Shown one piece after another: positions 1-8,669 of a DNA stretch of 64,000 nt. This DNA is from Clostridium_AB sp036639235. Lineage in GTDB: Bacteria; Bacillota; Clostridia; Clostridiales; Caloramatoraceae. The stretch covers positions 1-64,000 of the forward strand of contig NZ_JAVWJB010000009.1 in the NCBI RefSeq assembly GCF_036639235.1. The letters are read 5' to 3'. Position numbers and translations under genes: made by a program. Positions within the stretch are counted from its first letter, which is position 1. The number at the start of each line of letters is the position of its first letter. A model generated the notes under the pieces. The model worked only from the letters and a program-made list of their open reading frames with translations. It had not been told where the DNA came from and did no database searches.

Positions 1-378
1 CCTTTTAAGAGTATACAGATTTTATTTTATGATGGGAAGTATGCTGAGGGTGTAGGTGCTATGCCACCGCTTGGAAAGTACATATTTGCTCCTGAAGGAG
101 ACTTTAGTAAGGGAGTACTTGTATCACCAGGTGAATACGATAAAATGACTGAAGTGAATAATCTAAAAGAGGTTAACTGGAAGTTAAAACCATCTGAAAA
201 TGATCAGAAAATAGTAGAAGCATATAATCAATTTTTTATAGAGGAATCAGAAAAAAGACCAAATGACATTGTAAGAGATAGTGAAGTTAAGGAAAACTTA
301 GCAAAGTATATGGAAGTAAGCGTAGATGAAATAAATAAAGCACTTACAAATGTAGATAAGTGGATATGGCAGGAATAG
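1..378 (+). CDS. C-terminal part of an unrecognised protein (5' end outside window)
   Basis: The reading frame is open from base 1 to a TAG at 376-378, so the gene begins upstream. The first in-frame ATG is at 61, but the residues before it (ILFYDGKYAEGVGA) look coding, so that ATG is probably internal. The visible 125 residues are soluble and charged, with no membrane segment or metal motif. They end in an acidic helical stretch rich in Glu and Lys and a terminal WIWQE. I do not recognise the family. A terminator follows directly, so this is the last gene of its operon. Confidence 0.6.
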   Translation, partial: PFKSIQILFYDGKYAEGVGAMPPLGKYIFAPEGDFSKGVLVSPGEYDKMTEVNNLKEVNWKLKPSENDQKIVEAYNQFFIEESEKRPNDIVRDSEVKENLAKYMEVSVDEINKALTNVDKWIWQE

Positions 379-405
379 AGACCGAAATGGTCTCTGTTTT
401 TTTAT
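377..405 (+). terminator. Rho-independent terminator
   Basis: AGAGACC (377-383) pairs with GGTCTCT (389-395) around a GAAAT loop, followed by TGTTTTTTTT. It ends the partial gene at the left edge and overlaps its stop codon. Confidence 0.85.
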
Positions 406-515
406 TTTTAGCGATATAACGAACATTGAAAAGTGAATGTAGTGATTAATAGTTGTTATATAGGGGTAAAGGTAAAATATTTATAAGAAAGTAAGAAAAA
501 GTTTCGGAAATAGTA

Positions 516-544
516 TTGACGATAGTAGTATGCTCTGATAATAT
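516..544 (+). promoter_or_regulatory. Sigma-A-type promoter of the purine permease
   Basis: TTGACG (516-521), 17-base spacer, TAATAT (539-544). It lies about 40 bases before the permease start and is close to the vegetative consensus. A CGAACATT sequence at 420-427 upstream resembles a PurR half-box. Confidence 0.7.
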
Positions 545-582
545 TTAATAGCAGTCGAAAATTGACGAAAGAGGAGAGAAAA

Positions 583-1875
583 ATGTTCGAGAAATATTTT
601 GAGTTAAAGAAGAATAATACTACAGTTAAAACAGAGGTTTTAGCAGGTATAACTACATTTATGACAATGGCTTACATACTGGTTGTTAATCCAAGTATTC
701 TTGCAGATGCAGGTATGGACTTTGGAGCGGTATTTACTGCAACAGCTGTAGCTACTATTGTTACAACATTATTAATTGGTATTTATGCAAAGCTTCCATT
801 TGCAGCAGCACCTGCTATGGGACTTAATGCTTTCTTTGCTTATACTATTGTTATTGGTATGGGACATACATGGCAGTTTGCACTTACAGCTGTTTTATTA
901 GAAGGAATCATATTTATTTTATTAACTGTATTTAATATAAGAGAAGCTATTATCGGTTGTATACCGAACAATCTTAAAAAAGCAATTGCAGTAGGAATAG
1001 GACTTTTAATTGCTTTTATAGGTCTTGATAATGCAAATATTGTTATCCATGTTGAAAATAGTACAATAGTTCAACTTGGTGATCTTGGAGATATGGGAGT
1101 TTTACTTTCACTTATTGGTGTTATTGTAACAAGTATATTACTTGCTCGTAAGGTAAGGGGAGCATTGTTAATTGGTATAGTAATTACAACTATTATTGGC
1201 ATTCCAATGGGAATAACTCAAATGCCAGATGCTATAGCATCAATGCCACCATCACTTGGACCTACTTTTATGCAATTTGAGTGGACACAGATATTTACAA
1301 TGGATATGGCAATAGCATTATTTACACTATTATTCATGGACATGTTTGATACTATAGGTACACTTGTTGGTGTTAGTACAAAGGCTAATATGCTTGATGA
1401 GAAGGGGAATGTGCCTAATGCTAAAAAGGCATTACTAGCAGATGCGGTTGGAACAACTTTTGGAGCATGTCTAGGTACAAGTGCAGTAGGAGCATATGTT
1501 GAAAGTGCTTCAGGTATTTCAGAAGGTGGAAAGACAGGTCTTACTGCAGTAGCAGTTGCAGGTATGTTTATACTAAGTTTATTCCTATCACCATTATTTA
1601 TGATGATACCAGCAGCGGCAACAGCACCTGCGTTAATTGCAGTAGGTTTATTTATGCTTGAACCTATTAAAGATATAGACCTTAATAATTTTGTTGAGGC
1701 AATACCAGCATTCTTAACAATATTAATAATGCCTCTAAGCTTTAGCATTGCAGATGGAATAGTTTTCGGAGTTATTTCATACGTTATATTAAAGGTAGCA
1801 ACAGGCAAGTATAAAGAAGTACCAATATTTACGTATATATTATCAGTACTGTTTATACTAAAGTTTATGGTATAA
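583..1875 (+). CDS. NCS2/AzgA-family purine (guanine/hypoxanthine/adenine) permease
   Basis: Predicted cytoplasmic-membrane symporter importing purine bases. The 430-residue product is almost wholly hydrophobic, with about a dozen membrane segments and the family signatures FAAAPAMGLNAFFAYT near the first quarter, GTLVGVSTKANMLDE near the middle and GTSAVGAYVESASGISEGGKTG after it; these match PbuG/AzgA rather than the uracil/xanthine branch. I chose the ATG at 583 because AGGAGAG sits 5-8 bases before it; an in-frame TTG at 562 has no ribosome binding site. It is monocistronic between its own promoter and terminator. The exact base specificity cannot be read from the sequence. Confidence 0.9.
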   Translation: MFEKYFELKKNNTTVKTEVLAGITTFMTMAYILVVNPSILADAGMDFGAVFTATAVATIVTTLLIGIYAKLPFAAAPAMGLNAFFAYTIVIGMGHTWQFALTAVLLEGIIFILLTVFNIREAIIGCIPNNLKKAIAVGIGLLIAFIGLDNANIVIHVENSTIVQLGDLGDMGVLLSLIGVIVTSILLARKVRGALLIGIVITTIIGIPMGITQMPDAIASMPPSLGPTFMQFEWTQIFTMDMAIALFTLLFMDMFDTIGTLVGVSTKANMLDEKGNVPNAKKALLADAVGTTFGACLGTSAVGAYVESASGISEGGKTGLTAVAVAGMFILSLFLSPLFMMIPAAATAPALIAVGLFMLEPIKDIDLNNFVEAIPAFLTILIMPLSFSIADGIVFGVISYVILKVATGKYKEVPIFTYILSVLFILKFMV

Positions 1876-1880
1876 AAAAT

Positions 1881-1910
1881 GGGGTAGCTACGCTACCTCA
1901 TTTTTGTTTT
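1881..1910 (+). terminator. Rho-independent terminator after the permease
   Basis: GGGGTAGC (1881-1888) pairs with GCTACCTC (1892-1899, one G-T pair), loop TAC, followed by ATTTTTGTTTT. Confidence 0.8.
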
Positions 1911-1946
1911 ATAATAGTGCTACCAACTTGCATAGGGGGGGAGTAC

Positions 1947-2771
1947 TTGGGAAAAAAGTTTAAATTATTGTTTATGTTATTGACAGTAACCACACTATTA
2001 TCTTGTAGTAGACATGATAAGGAAAACATTGCTACTCAGAGTGGGAAAATTGAAACCACCTTTAATAGAGTTAGTACTGATAATCTAGAAGAATATAGGA
2101 TTAATAAGGTTGCTTTTTTAACATTTGATGATGGGCCTTCAAAAAACACAGAAAAAATCTTAGATATATTGAAGAAGGAAAATGTACAGTCTACCTTCTT
2201 TGTAAATGGAAATAATAGTGAATTTGCGGTAAATATGTATAAAAGAATGGTTAATGAAGGGCATGCTATTGGTAATCATACATATAGTCACACTTATGAG
2301 GATGTTTATACCTCAAAGTATGCATTTATTGAGGATATTAAAAAGCTTGATAGTTTAATATTTACGGAAACAGGATATAGAATTAATCTTTTAAGATTTC
2401 CTGGAGGGTCTAATAATACTATAAATAGAAGGTATTCTAACTCACGGGATAATAGCTTTATGGAATGTTTATCAAATGAGGTTGAGTCTATGGGATATAG
2501 ATATTTTGACTGGACTGTAGACTCTACAGATGCATCTAAAGTAAAGCAAAAGGAAGGGGTAATAGTAAAAAATACATTAAACGAAGCTTTAAAGCAAAAA
2601 TACCCTATAATTTTATTTCATGATGCACCGGCTAAAACAACAACTGTAGAGGCCTTAAGTGGAATCATTAAGAAGCTTAAAGAGAGTGGATATAAAATTA
2701 AACCTTTATCCTATGACGTGCCAGTAGAATCCAGTTTTTTAAAGGGTATAAATGGAGAAATATTAAAATAA
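1947..2771 (+). CDS. Lipoprotein polysaccharide deacetylase (NodB fold)
   Basis: Predicted membrane-anchored carbohydrate esterase 4 enzyme removing N-acetyl groups from cell-wall glycan, probably peptidoglycan. A basic start and hydrophobic run end in the lipobox LLSC with Cys20, so the protein is likely lipidated outside the membrane. NodB motifs follow: TFDDGP at 59-64, the metal-binding HTYSH, RFPGGS, FDWTVDSTDAS and the late LFHDAPAKT. The start is the TTG at 1947 because GGGGGGAG lies just upstream; an in-frame GTG at 1917 would add 10 residues before the signal peptide and has no ribosome binding site. About 274 residues, normal for the family. The natural substrate is inferred. Confidence 0.85.
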   Translation: MGKKFKLLFMLLTVTTLLSCSRHDKENIATQSGKIETTFNRVSTDNLEEYRINKVAFLTFDDGPSKNTEKILDILKKENVQSTFFVNGNNSEFAVNMYKRMVNEGHAIGNHTYSHTYEDVYTSKYAFIEDIKKLDSLIFTETGYRINLLRFPGGSNNTINRRYSNSRDNSFMECLSNEVESMGYRYFDWTVDSTDASKVKQKEGVIVKNTLNEALKQKYPIILFHDAPAKTTTVEALSGIIKKLKESGYKIKPLSYDVPVESSFLKGINGEILK

Positions 2772-2818
2772 AAAGATAAGGTAAATATTTAATATTGAAT
2801 ATTTACCTTATCTTTTTT
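2771..2818. terminator. Long bidirectional-type terminator hairpin
   Basis: A 19-bp stem, left arm 2771-2789 and right arm 2798-2816, with A-rich and T-rich flanks (ends CTTTTTT). It lies between the deacetylase and RNase H genes; its left base is the last base of the deacetylase stop codon. Confidence 0.85.
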
Positions 2819-2865
2819 ATGTTAAAATATAAAGTATTACTTATAAAGTGTAAGGAGATTATATT

Positions 2866-3459
2866 ATGGGTAAATTCTATGCAGTTAGAAAAGGGTATTC
2901 AGTAGGTGTATTTAATACCTGGGCTGAATGTGAAAAGCAGGTTAAAGGTTTTAAAGGAGCAGAATTTAAAAGCTTTAAAACAAAAGAAGAAGCAGATGTA
3001 TTTATTAACGGAGGAGAAGAAGTAGAAATATACGATGAAAATTGTCTAGTTGGATATGTTGATGGTAGTTATGAGGATTCAATTAAGAGATTTGGCTCTG
3101 GAATTGTAATACTTAAAAATGGAGAAGTAATACATGAAAAGAGTATTTGTGGAGTAGATGAAAGTTTACTTTCTATGAGAAATGTTGCAGGAGAAATTAA
3201 GGCAGCAGAGTATTGTATGAAATATTGTCTTGATAATGGAGTAAAGGATTTAATACTACATTTTGATTATATGGGAATTGAAAAATGGTGTACTGGGGAG
3301 TGGAAGACTAATAAAGAAGGTACACAAAAATATAGAAAAACATATTTAGAATATAAGGAAAAAGGACTTAGGGTTAAGTTTGTTAAAGTAAAGGCCCATA
3401 GTGGAGATAAGTATAATGATGTAGCAGACGAACTTGCTAAAAAAGGTGTAATATTATAA
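2866..3459 (+). CDS. rnhA: Ribonuclease HI with N-terminal hybrid-binding domain
   Basis: Cleaves the RNA strand of RNA-DNA hybrids. Residues 1-48 (KFYAVRKGYSVGVFNTWAEC) form the small hybrid-binding (viroplasmin-like) domain seen in eukaryotic RNase H1 and in several clostridial enzymes. Residues 60-197 form the RNase H fold, with catalytic candidates Asp66 in YVDGSY, Glu110 in VAGEIKAAEY, Asp134 in LHFDYMGIEKW and a late Asp in YNDVADELAKKG. The length of 197 residues fits this two-domain type. The ATG at 2866 has AAGGAG upstream. Monocistronic by context. Confidence 0.9.
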   Translation: MGKFYAVRKGYSVGVFNTWAECEKQVKGFKGAEFKSFKTKEEADVFINGGEEVEIYDENCLVGYVDGSYEDSIKRFGSGIVILKNGEVIHEKSICGVDESLLSMRNVAGEIKAAEYCMKYCLDNGVKDLILHFDYMGIEKWCTGEWKTNKEGTQKYRKTYLEYKEKGLRVKFVKVKAHSGDKYNDVADELAKKGVIL

Positions 3460-3551
3460 CCAATATATCCATATGTATATATAAGTTAAGTCAGTAGAAG
3501 TAGACACTTTGAAAAAGGACATAGGAAACAATTAAAATAAGAGGTGATATT

Positions 3552-4820
3552 GTGAGGGGTACAAAAAAAGCCTTATTTTTAATATTTACGTTAATAATGA
3601 TCCTTTCACTTGGTTTTAGTGTTGTAACACTAGCTGAGAGTAAAAAAGTTATTAAAGTTGCTGGGGATATAAATTATCCTCCATATGAGTACATAGATAA
3701 AAACGGAATATATACAGGGTATAATGTTGAAATAATTAAAAAGATAGCAAAGGTACAAGGCATGAAGATAGAGCTTATACCTATGCCTTGGGATATGGCT
3801 ATTAAAGCCCTTGAAAAGGGTGAAATTGATTTAATACAAGGAATGACAAATAGTGGAAATAGAAATGAGAAGTTTGTATTTTCAGATCCTATTATAGAAA
3901 ATGACTATGTAATAATTACACTTAAAGATAATAAGGATATTGAATCAGTACTTGACCTTACAGGTAAAAAGGTATCATATCAAACATCTGACCTTGCTGA
4001 AGAAGTATTATCATCTGTTGAAATTAATAAAATGGGAACAAGGGATCAGCATGAAGCATTAAAATTATTAATAGATAAGAAGGTAGATGCCTTTGTTGGA
4101 AATAAATTAACCTCTATTTATTATCTACAAAGAATGAATGCACTAGATAAAACAAGGGTAAGTGGAAGCCCACTTCTTAGAAATGACTATTGCATTGTAT
4201 CTAGTAAGTCCAATGGAGAAAGTATAAAAATTATTAATGAGGGACTTAGTAAGATGAAATCATCAGGGGAATATGATGAAATTTATAATAAGTGGTTCTC
4301 TAATATATACGAAGAAAATGGGAGTATATTGAAGGTTATACTTAGTGTTCTTTTTATTATATTTATATTAGTAATGGTAATAATATTTGTTGTTGCTTAC
4401 TACAATGAAAAACTTAAAAAAAGGTTTGAGTCACTTGAATACGAAAAAGATGGAGTTATTCAGGAACTTAAACTATGTAGGGATGAGGAAAGTCTAAATA
4501 GAATAATAATAAGCAAGTTAGTTTCGAATATAGAAGCTGGACTTATTGTTTTTGATATAAATGGAGTTGTAAGAAAGTTTAACAATCTTGCAAAAGATAT
4601 TCTAAAAGAGGATATTAGAATAGGAGATGATTTTAATTCCTTAAGACTTATTGAAATTCTGGATATGGACCTTATCTACGATATTCCATCAGTTGATATT
4701 TATAAAGAAATTAAATTAGTAGTAGACGAAAATATAGTAAATTATAAAATAGACCTATTAACACTTAAAGATGAAAAAGACATTATATGTGGATGGACAA
4801 TGCTTATAAGAAAAGGATAA
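3552..4820 (+). CDS. Membrane sensor: solute-binding domain, one TM, PAS-like domain, no kinase
   Basis: Signal peptide at 1-28, then a type 3 periplasmic-binding-type domain (about 32-255; GDINYPPYEYID, GEIDLIQGMTNS, FSDPIIENDYV), one transmembrane helix at about 262-285, a short coiled coil, and a PAS-like segment (about 320-400; GLIVFDINGVVRKFNNLAKDIL). This is the sensory half of a BvgS/ABC-type hybrid sensor. The frame ends at 4820 and is followed at once by a terminator, with no HisKA, GGDEF or HD domain in any frame, so it lacks an obvious output. GTG start with GAGGTG upstream. It may signal through a partner or be an ancestrally truncated kinase. Confidence 0.75.
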   Translation: MRGTKKALFLIFTLIMILSLGFSVVTLAESKKVIKVAGDINYPPYEYIDKNGIYTGYNVEIIKKIAKVQGMKIELIPMPWDMAIKALEKGEIDLIQGMTNSGNRNEKFVFSDPIIENDYVIITLKDNKDIESVLDLTGKKVSYQTSDLAEEVLSSVEINKMGTRDQHEALKLLIDKKVDAFVGNKLTSIYYLQRMNALDKTRVSGSPLLRNDYCIVSSKSNGESIKIINEGLSKMKSSGEYDEIYNKWFSNIYEENGSILKVILSVLFIIFILVMVIIFVVAYYNEKLKKRFESLEYEKDGVIQELKLCRDEESLNRIIISKLVSNIEAGLIVFDINGVVRKFNNLAKDILKEDIRIGDDFNSLRLIEILDMDLIYDIPSVDIYKEIKLVVDENIVNYKIDLLTLKDEKDIICGWTMLIRKG

Positions 4821-4842
4821 AAATAATATGTCAAAGTGTAAT

Positions 4843-4868
4843 TGGAGCTATTATGGCTCCATTGTTTT
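4843..4868 (+). terminator. Rho-independent terminator after the sensor gene
   Basis: TGGAGC (4843-4848) pairs with GCTCCA (4856-4861), loop TATTATG, followed by TTGTTTTTATTT. Confidence 0.75.
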
Positions 4869-4970
4869 TATTTAATTCCTACTAAATAAAAGGTGTTTTT
4901 TTTAATAATAATATGATATCATGGATAATAATTATTAATAAATTCTCAGTATAAGAAAGAAGGTTTTTAA

Positions 4971-7900
4971 ATGAGTAAAATCATAAAAACAATAGACGGT
5001 AATGAAGCTACTGCATATGTTTCATATGCATTTACAGAAGCCGCTGCAATATATCCGATAACACCTTCCTCTACTATGGCTGAGCTTGTTGACGAGTGGA
5101 GCTCTAAGGGAAGAGAAAATATATTTGGAAAAAAGGTTAATGTTGTAGAAATGCAATCAGAAGCTGGTGCAGCTGCAACAGTTCACGGTTCACTTCAAAC
5201 TGGTACGTTAACAACAACATATACAGCATCACAGGGACTACTATTAATGATCCCTAATATGTATAAAATGGCAGGAGAACTGCTACCTGCAGTATTCCAT
5301 GTAAGTGCTAGAGCAATTGCAGCACATGCATTATCAATATTTGGTGACCATCAAGATGTTATGGCTGCAAGACAAACAGGGTTTTCAATGCTTTGTTCTA
5401 ACAACCCTCAAGAAGCAATGGATATGGCATCAGTTGCACATCTTTCAGCTATTAAGGGAAGTCTTCCATTTTTACATTTTTTTGATGGGTTTAGAACATC
5501 ACACGAAATTCAAAAGATAGAGTGTATTGATTACAGTGATTTAGAGTCATTACTTGATAAGGATGCACTTCAAGGCTTTAGAGATAGAGCTTTATCACCA
5601 GATTCACCTGCAACTCGTGGAACAGCTCAAAATCCTGATATTTATTTCCAGGGAAGAGAAGCATCTAATAAATTCTACAATAACATTCCAGCTATTGTAG
5701 AGGAGTATATGGATAAGATTTACGATATTACAGGTAGAAAATATAATTTATTTGATTATTATGGAGATAGTGAAGCAGACAGAGTTATCATAGCTATGGG
5801 TTCGATTTGTGACACTATTGAGGAAACAATAGATTATTTAAGAAGTAAGGGTGAAAAGGTAGGTCTTATAAAGGTTAGACTATTTAGACCTTTCTCAACG
5901 GCTCACCTTTTAAAGGCAATACCAGCATCAGTTAAGAAAATTGCTGTGCTAGATAGAACAAAGGAACCAGGTTCAATTGGGGAGCCTCTATTCGAAGATA
6001 TTCGTAGTGCTTTATATGATAGTGATATAAGACCGGTTGTAGTTGGAGGTAGATATGGACTAGGTTCAAAAGATACTACCCCAGGACAAATACTATCAGT
6101 ATTTAAGAATTTAGAGTCAGACTCACCTAAAAAAGGATTTACTATAGGTATAGTTGATGATGTAACTAATACTTCACTTGAAAGTGAAATTGAAATAGAC
6201 GTTATAGGGGATAGTATTAAGTCATGCAAGTTCTTTGGACTTGGTTCTGATGGAACTGTTGGAGCTAATAAGAGTACAATTAAGATTATAGGAGATAATA
6301 CAGACCTTTATGCACAGGGGTATTTCTCATATGACTCTAAAAAGTCAGGTGGGGTTACAATATCACACTTAAGATTTGGTACAAGACAAATAAAGGCTCC
6401 GTACCTTATTATTAATGCAGACTTTATTGCATGTCACCAACCATCATATATTTATAAGTATGACCTTCTTGAGGGTATTAAGGAAGGGGGAGTATTCCTA
6501 CTTAACTGTCCTTGGGATAGAGAAAAGCTTGAAAGAAAGTTAAATACAAAAATTAAAAGAGAACTTGCTAGAAAAAATGTTAAGTTCTATATTATAAATG
6601 CTGCATCTATTGCTGAAGAGGTTGGTCTTGGCAAGAGAATTAACATGATAATGCAAACAGCATTCTTTAAACTATCAGGAATTATTCCTATAGAAGATGC
6701 TGTTAGTTATCTAAAGGACGCTGTTGTTAAAAATTACGCTCGTAAGGGTGAAAAAATAGTTAATATGAATAACACAGCAATTGATATGGCTGTTAACTCT
6801 ATTGAGGAAGTAGAAGTTAAAAAAGAGTGGATAAACCTTGAGGATGAGGTTTTAGAGGATAAAAGACCTAAATTTATTAAGGAAATTCTAGAACCTATGA
6901 ATGCACTTAATGGTGATAAACTTCCAGTAAGCGCATTTAATGGAATAGAAGATGGTACATTCCCACATGGAACAGCTGCTTATGAGAAAAGATATATATC
7001 AAAGATTGTTCCTAAGTGGATACCTGAAAATTGTATTCAGTGTAATCAATGTGCTTTTGTTTGTCCTCATGCAGTAATTAGACCTGCACTTTTAAATGAG
7101 GAAGAGTCAACAAATGCACCAGAAGGATTTAAGATGAAAAAGGCTATTGGTGGAAAGGCATTTGAAGGATTAAACTATAGCATTAATGTTAGTGTTGCAG
7201 ATTGTACAGGATGTAACCACTGCGTTACAGCTTGTCCTGCTAAGCAAAAGGCATTAGTAATGGAGTCAGTAGAAAGTCAAATGGATGAACAAAATAATTT
7301 TGACTATGCTAGAGAGTTATCTAAAAAAGATAATCCAATGTTAGCTTCTACTATAAAGGGAAGTCAGTTTAATCAACCTTTATTTGAGTTCTCGGGAGCT
7401 TGTGCAGGTTGCGGAGAGACGCCATATATTAAGCTTATTACACAATTATTTGGAGATAGAATGATGATAGCTAATGCTACTGGATGTTCTTCAATATTTG
7501 GGGCTAGTGCACCAGCTACACCATATACAGAAAATAGTTGTGGGCAAGGACCTGCCTGGGCAAATTCATTATTTGAAGACAATGCTGAATTTGGACTTGG
7601 AATGCATTTAGGCGCAGAAACTATAAGAGATAGAGTAAAGGATAAGGTAGAAAGTCTTAGAGATTTATACTCAGGAGATAAGGCTATTATAGAAGCATAC
7701 CTTGAAAACTTTGATAATAAGGCGAATACAAGGGCAGTTACAGATAGCTTAATACTACTACTTGAATCTATTATAAATGAAAACAAGGAAAGTAAGGAAA
7801 TTGCTTTAGATATTCTAAAATACAAAAAATATCTTGTTAAGCGTTCACAGTGGATGATAGGTGGAGATGGATGGGCCTATGATATAGGTTATGGAGGACT

Positions 7901-8489
7901 TGACCATGTTATAGCATCAGGAAACGATGTAAACATTTTAGTTCTAGATACAGAGGTTTATTCTAATACAGGTGGTCAATCATCTAAGGCAACTCCAGCA
8001 GCTGCTATAGCACAGTTTGCAGCTTCAGGTAAGAAAACAGGAAAGAAGAACCTTGGTCTTATGGCTATGTCATATGGTTATGTTTATGTTGCACAGGTTG
8101 CACTTGGAGCAGATAAAAACCAGTTAATGAAGGCTTTAGTTGAAGCGGAGAAGTATAATGGACCATCTATAGTAATTGCTTACTCACCATGTATTAATCA
8201 AGGTCTTAAGGCTGGTATGGAAGAAGGTCTTGATGAGGCTAAGAGAGCTGTAGAATCTGGTTATTGGCATTTATATAGATTTAATCCAGAGCTTAAGGAA
8301 GAAGGAAAGAATCCATTCCAATTAGATTCTAAGGAGCCAATAGGTGATCTTAAGGAGTTCTTAATGGGAGAAGTTAGATATGCATCACTGTTTAAAATAA
8401 ACCCAGATGTTGCAGATGAACTTTTTGATAAGGTTAAGAAGGATATGGATGAAACATACAGTTTATATAAGAAAATTTCACAACTTTAA
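4971..8489 (+). CDS. nifJ: Pyruvate:ferredoxin (flavodoxin) oxidoreductase, single-chain
   Basis: Oxidises pyruvate with CoA to acetyl-CoA and CO2, reducing ferredoxin; a central anaerobic energy enzyme in the cytoplasm. The 1172-residue chain carries all domains in the standard order: N-terminal pyrimidine-binding domain (TPSSTMAELVDEWSS), transketolase C-like domain, gamma domain, two [4Fe-4S] motifs (CIQCNQCAFVCPHAV and CTGCNHCVTACPA), a further cluster Cys pair in GACAGCGETPY, and the TPP site (GGDGWAYDIGYGG). Length is normal. Flanked by terminators, so monocistronic. The ATG at 4971 follows an AGAAAGAAGG ribosome binding site. Confidence 0.97.
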   Translation: MSKIIKTIDGNEATAYVSYAFTEAAAIYPITPSSTMAELVDEWSSKGRENIFGKKVNVVEMQSEAGAAATVHGSLQTGTLTTTYTASQGLLLMIPNMYKMAGELLPAVFHVSARAIAAHALSIFGDHQDVMAARQTGFSMLCSNNPQEAMDMASVAHLSAIKGSLPFLHFFDGFRTSHEIQKIECIDYSDLESLLDKDALQGFRDRALSPDSPATRGTAQNPDIYFQGREASNKFYNNIPAIVEEYMDKIYDITGRKYNLFDYYGDSEADRVIIAMGSICDTIEETIDYLRSKGEKVGLIKVRLFRPFSTAHLLKAIPASVKKIAVLDRTKEPGSIGEPLFEDIRSALYDSDIRPVVVGGRYGLGSKDTTPGQILSVFKNLESDSPKKGFTIGIVDDVTNTSLESEIEIDVIGDSIKSCKFFGLGSDGTVGANKSTIKIIGDNTDLYAQGYFSYDSKKSGGVTISHLRFGTRQIKAPYLIINADFIACHQPSYIYKYDLLEGIKEGGVFLLNCPWDREKLERKLNTKIKRELARKNVKFYIINAASIAEEVGLGKRINMIMQTAFFKLSGIIPIEDAVSYLKDAVVKNYARKGEKIVNMNNTAIDMAVNSIEEVEVKKEWINLEDEVLEDKRPKFIKEILEPMNALNGDKLPVSAFNGIEDGTFPHGTAAYEKRYISKIVPKWIPENCIQCNQCAFVCPHAVIRPALLNEEESTNAPEGFKMKKAIGGKAFEGLNYSINVSVADCTGCNHCVTACPAKQKALVMESVESQMDEQNNFDYARELSKKDNPMLASTIKGSQFNQPLFEFSGACAGCGETPYIKLITQLFGDRMMIANATGCSSIFGASAPATPYTENSCGQGPAWANSLFEDNAEFGLGMHLGAETIRDRVKDKVESLRDLYSGDKAIIEAYLENFDNKANTRAVTDSLILLLESIINENKESKEIALDILKYKKYLVKRSQWMIGGDGWAYDIGYGGLDHVIASGNDVNILVLDTEVYSNTGGQSSKATPAAAIAQFAASGKKTGKKNLGLMAMSYGYVYVAQVALGADKNQLMKALVEAEKYNGPSIVIAYSPCINQGLKAGMEEGLDEAKRAVESGYWHLYRFNPELKEEGKNPFQLDSKEPIGDLKEFLMGEVRYASLFKINPDVADELFDKVKKDMDETYSLYKKISQL

Positions 8490-8493
8490 TAAG

Positions 8494-8530
8494 AAGAGCT
8501 ACTAGAATATTCTGGTAGCTCTTTAATATT
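8494..8530 (+). terminator. Rho-independent terminator after pyruvate:ferredoxin oxidoreductase
   Basis: AAGAGCTAC (8494-8502) pairs with GTAGCTCTT (8515-8523) and the stem continues inward through TAGAA/TTCTG; a short T-rich tail follows. Confidence 0.8.
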
Positions 8531-8548
8531 TATGAAAATTAATTTAAA

Positions 8549-8579
8549 TTAACAAGATAATAAAAAAATTTGATATAAT
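8549..8579 (+). promoter_or_regulatory. Probable promoter of the chemotaxis block
   Basis: An extended -10, TGATATAAT (8571-8579), with a weak -35 TTAACA (8549-8554) at a long 19-base spacing. It lies about 90 bases before the FapA-like gene, directly after the preceding terminator. No sigma-28-type element is evident here. Confidence 0.45.
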
Positions 8580-8669
8580 AGTATAAAAGAGAAAATTGGA
8601 TTTATTTTCAGTTAAATATAATATTATGTAATATAGCAATGTTATGTGAGTAAATAAGGGGGGATATTA

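Noticed and set aside
411..582. Purine riboswitch before the permease
   Set aside because: The conserved TATA...TATGG and loop sequences of purine riboswitches are absent, and the promoter leaves only about 30 bases of leader.
4926..4937. TAATAATTATTA palindrome before pyruvate:ferredoxin oxidoreductase as a PerR or Rex site
   Set aside because: Short AT-only palindromes are expected by chance in this AT-rich sequence, and neither consensus is met.
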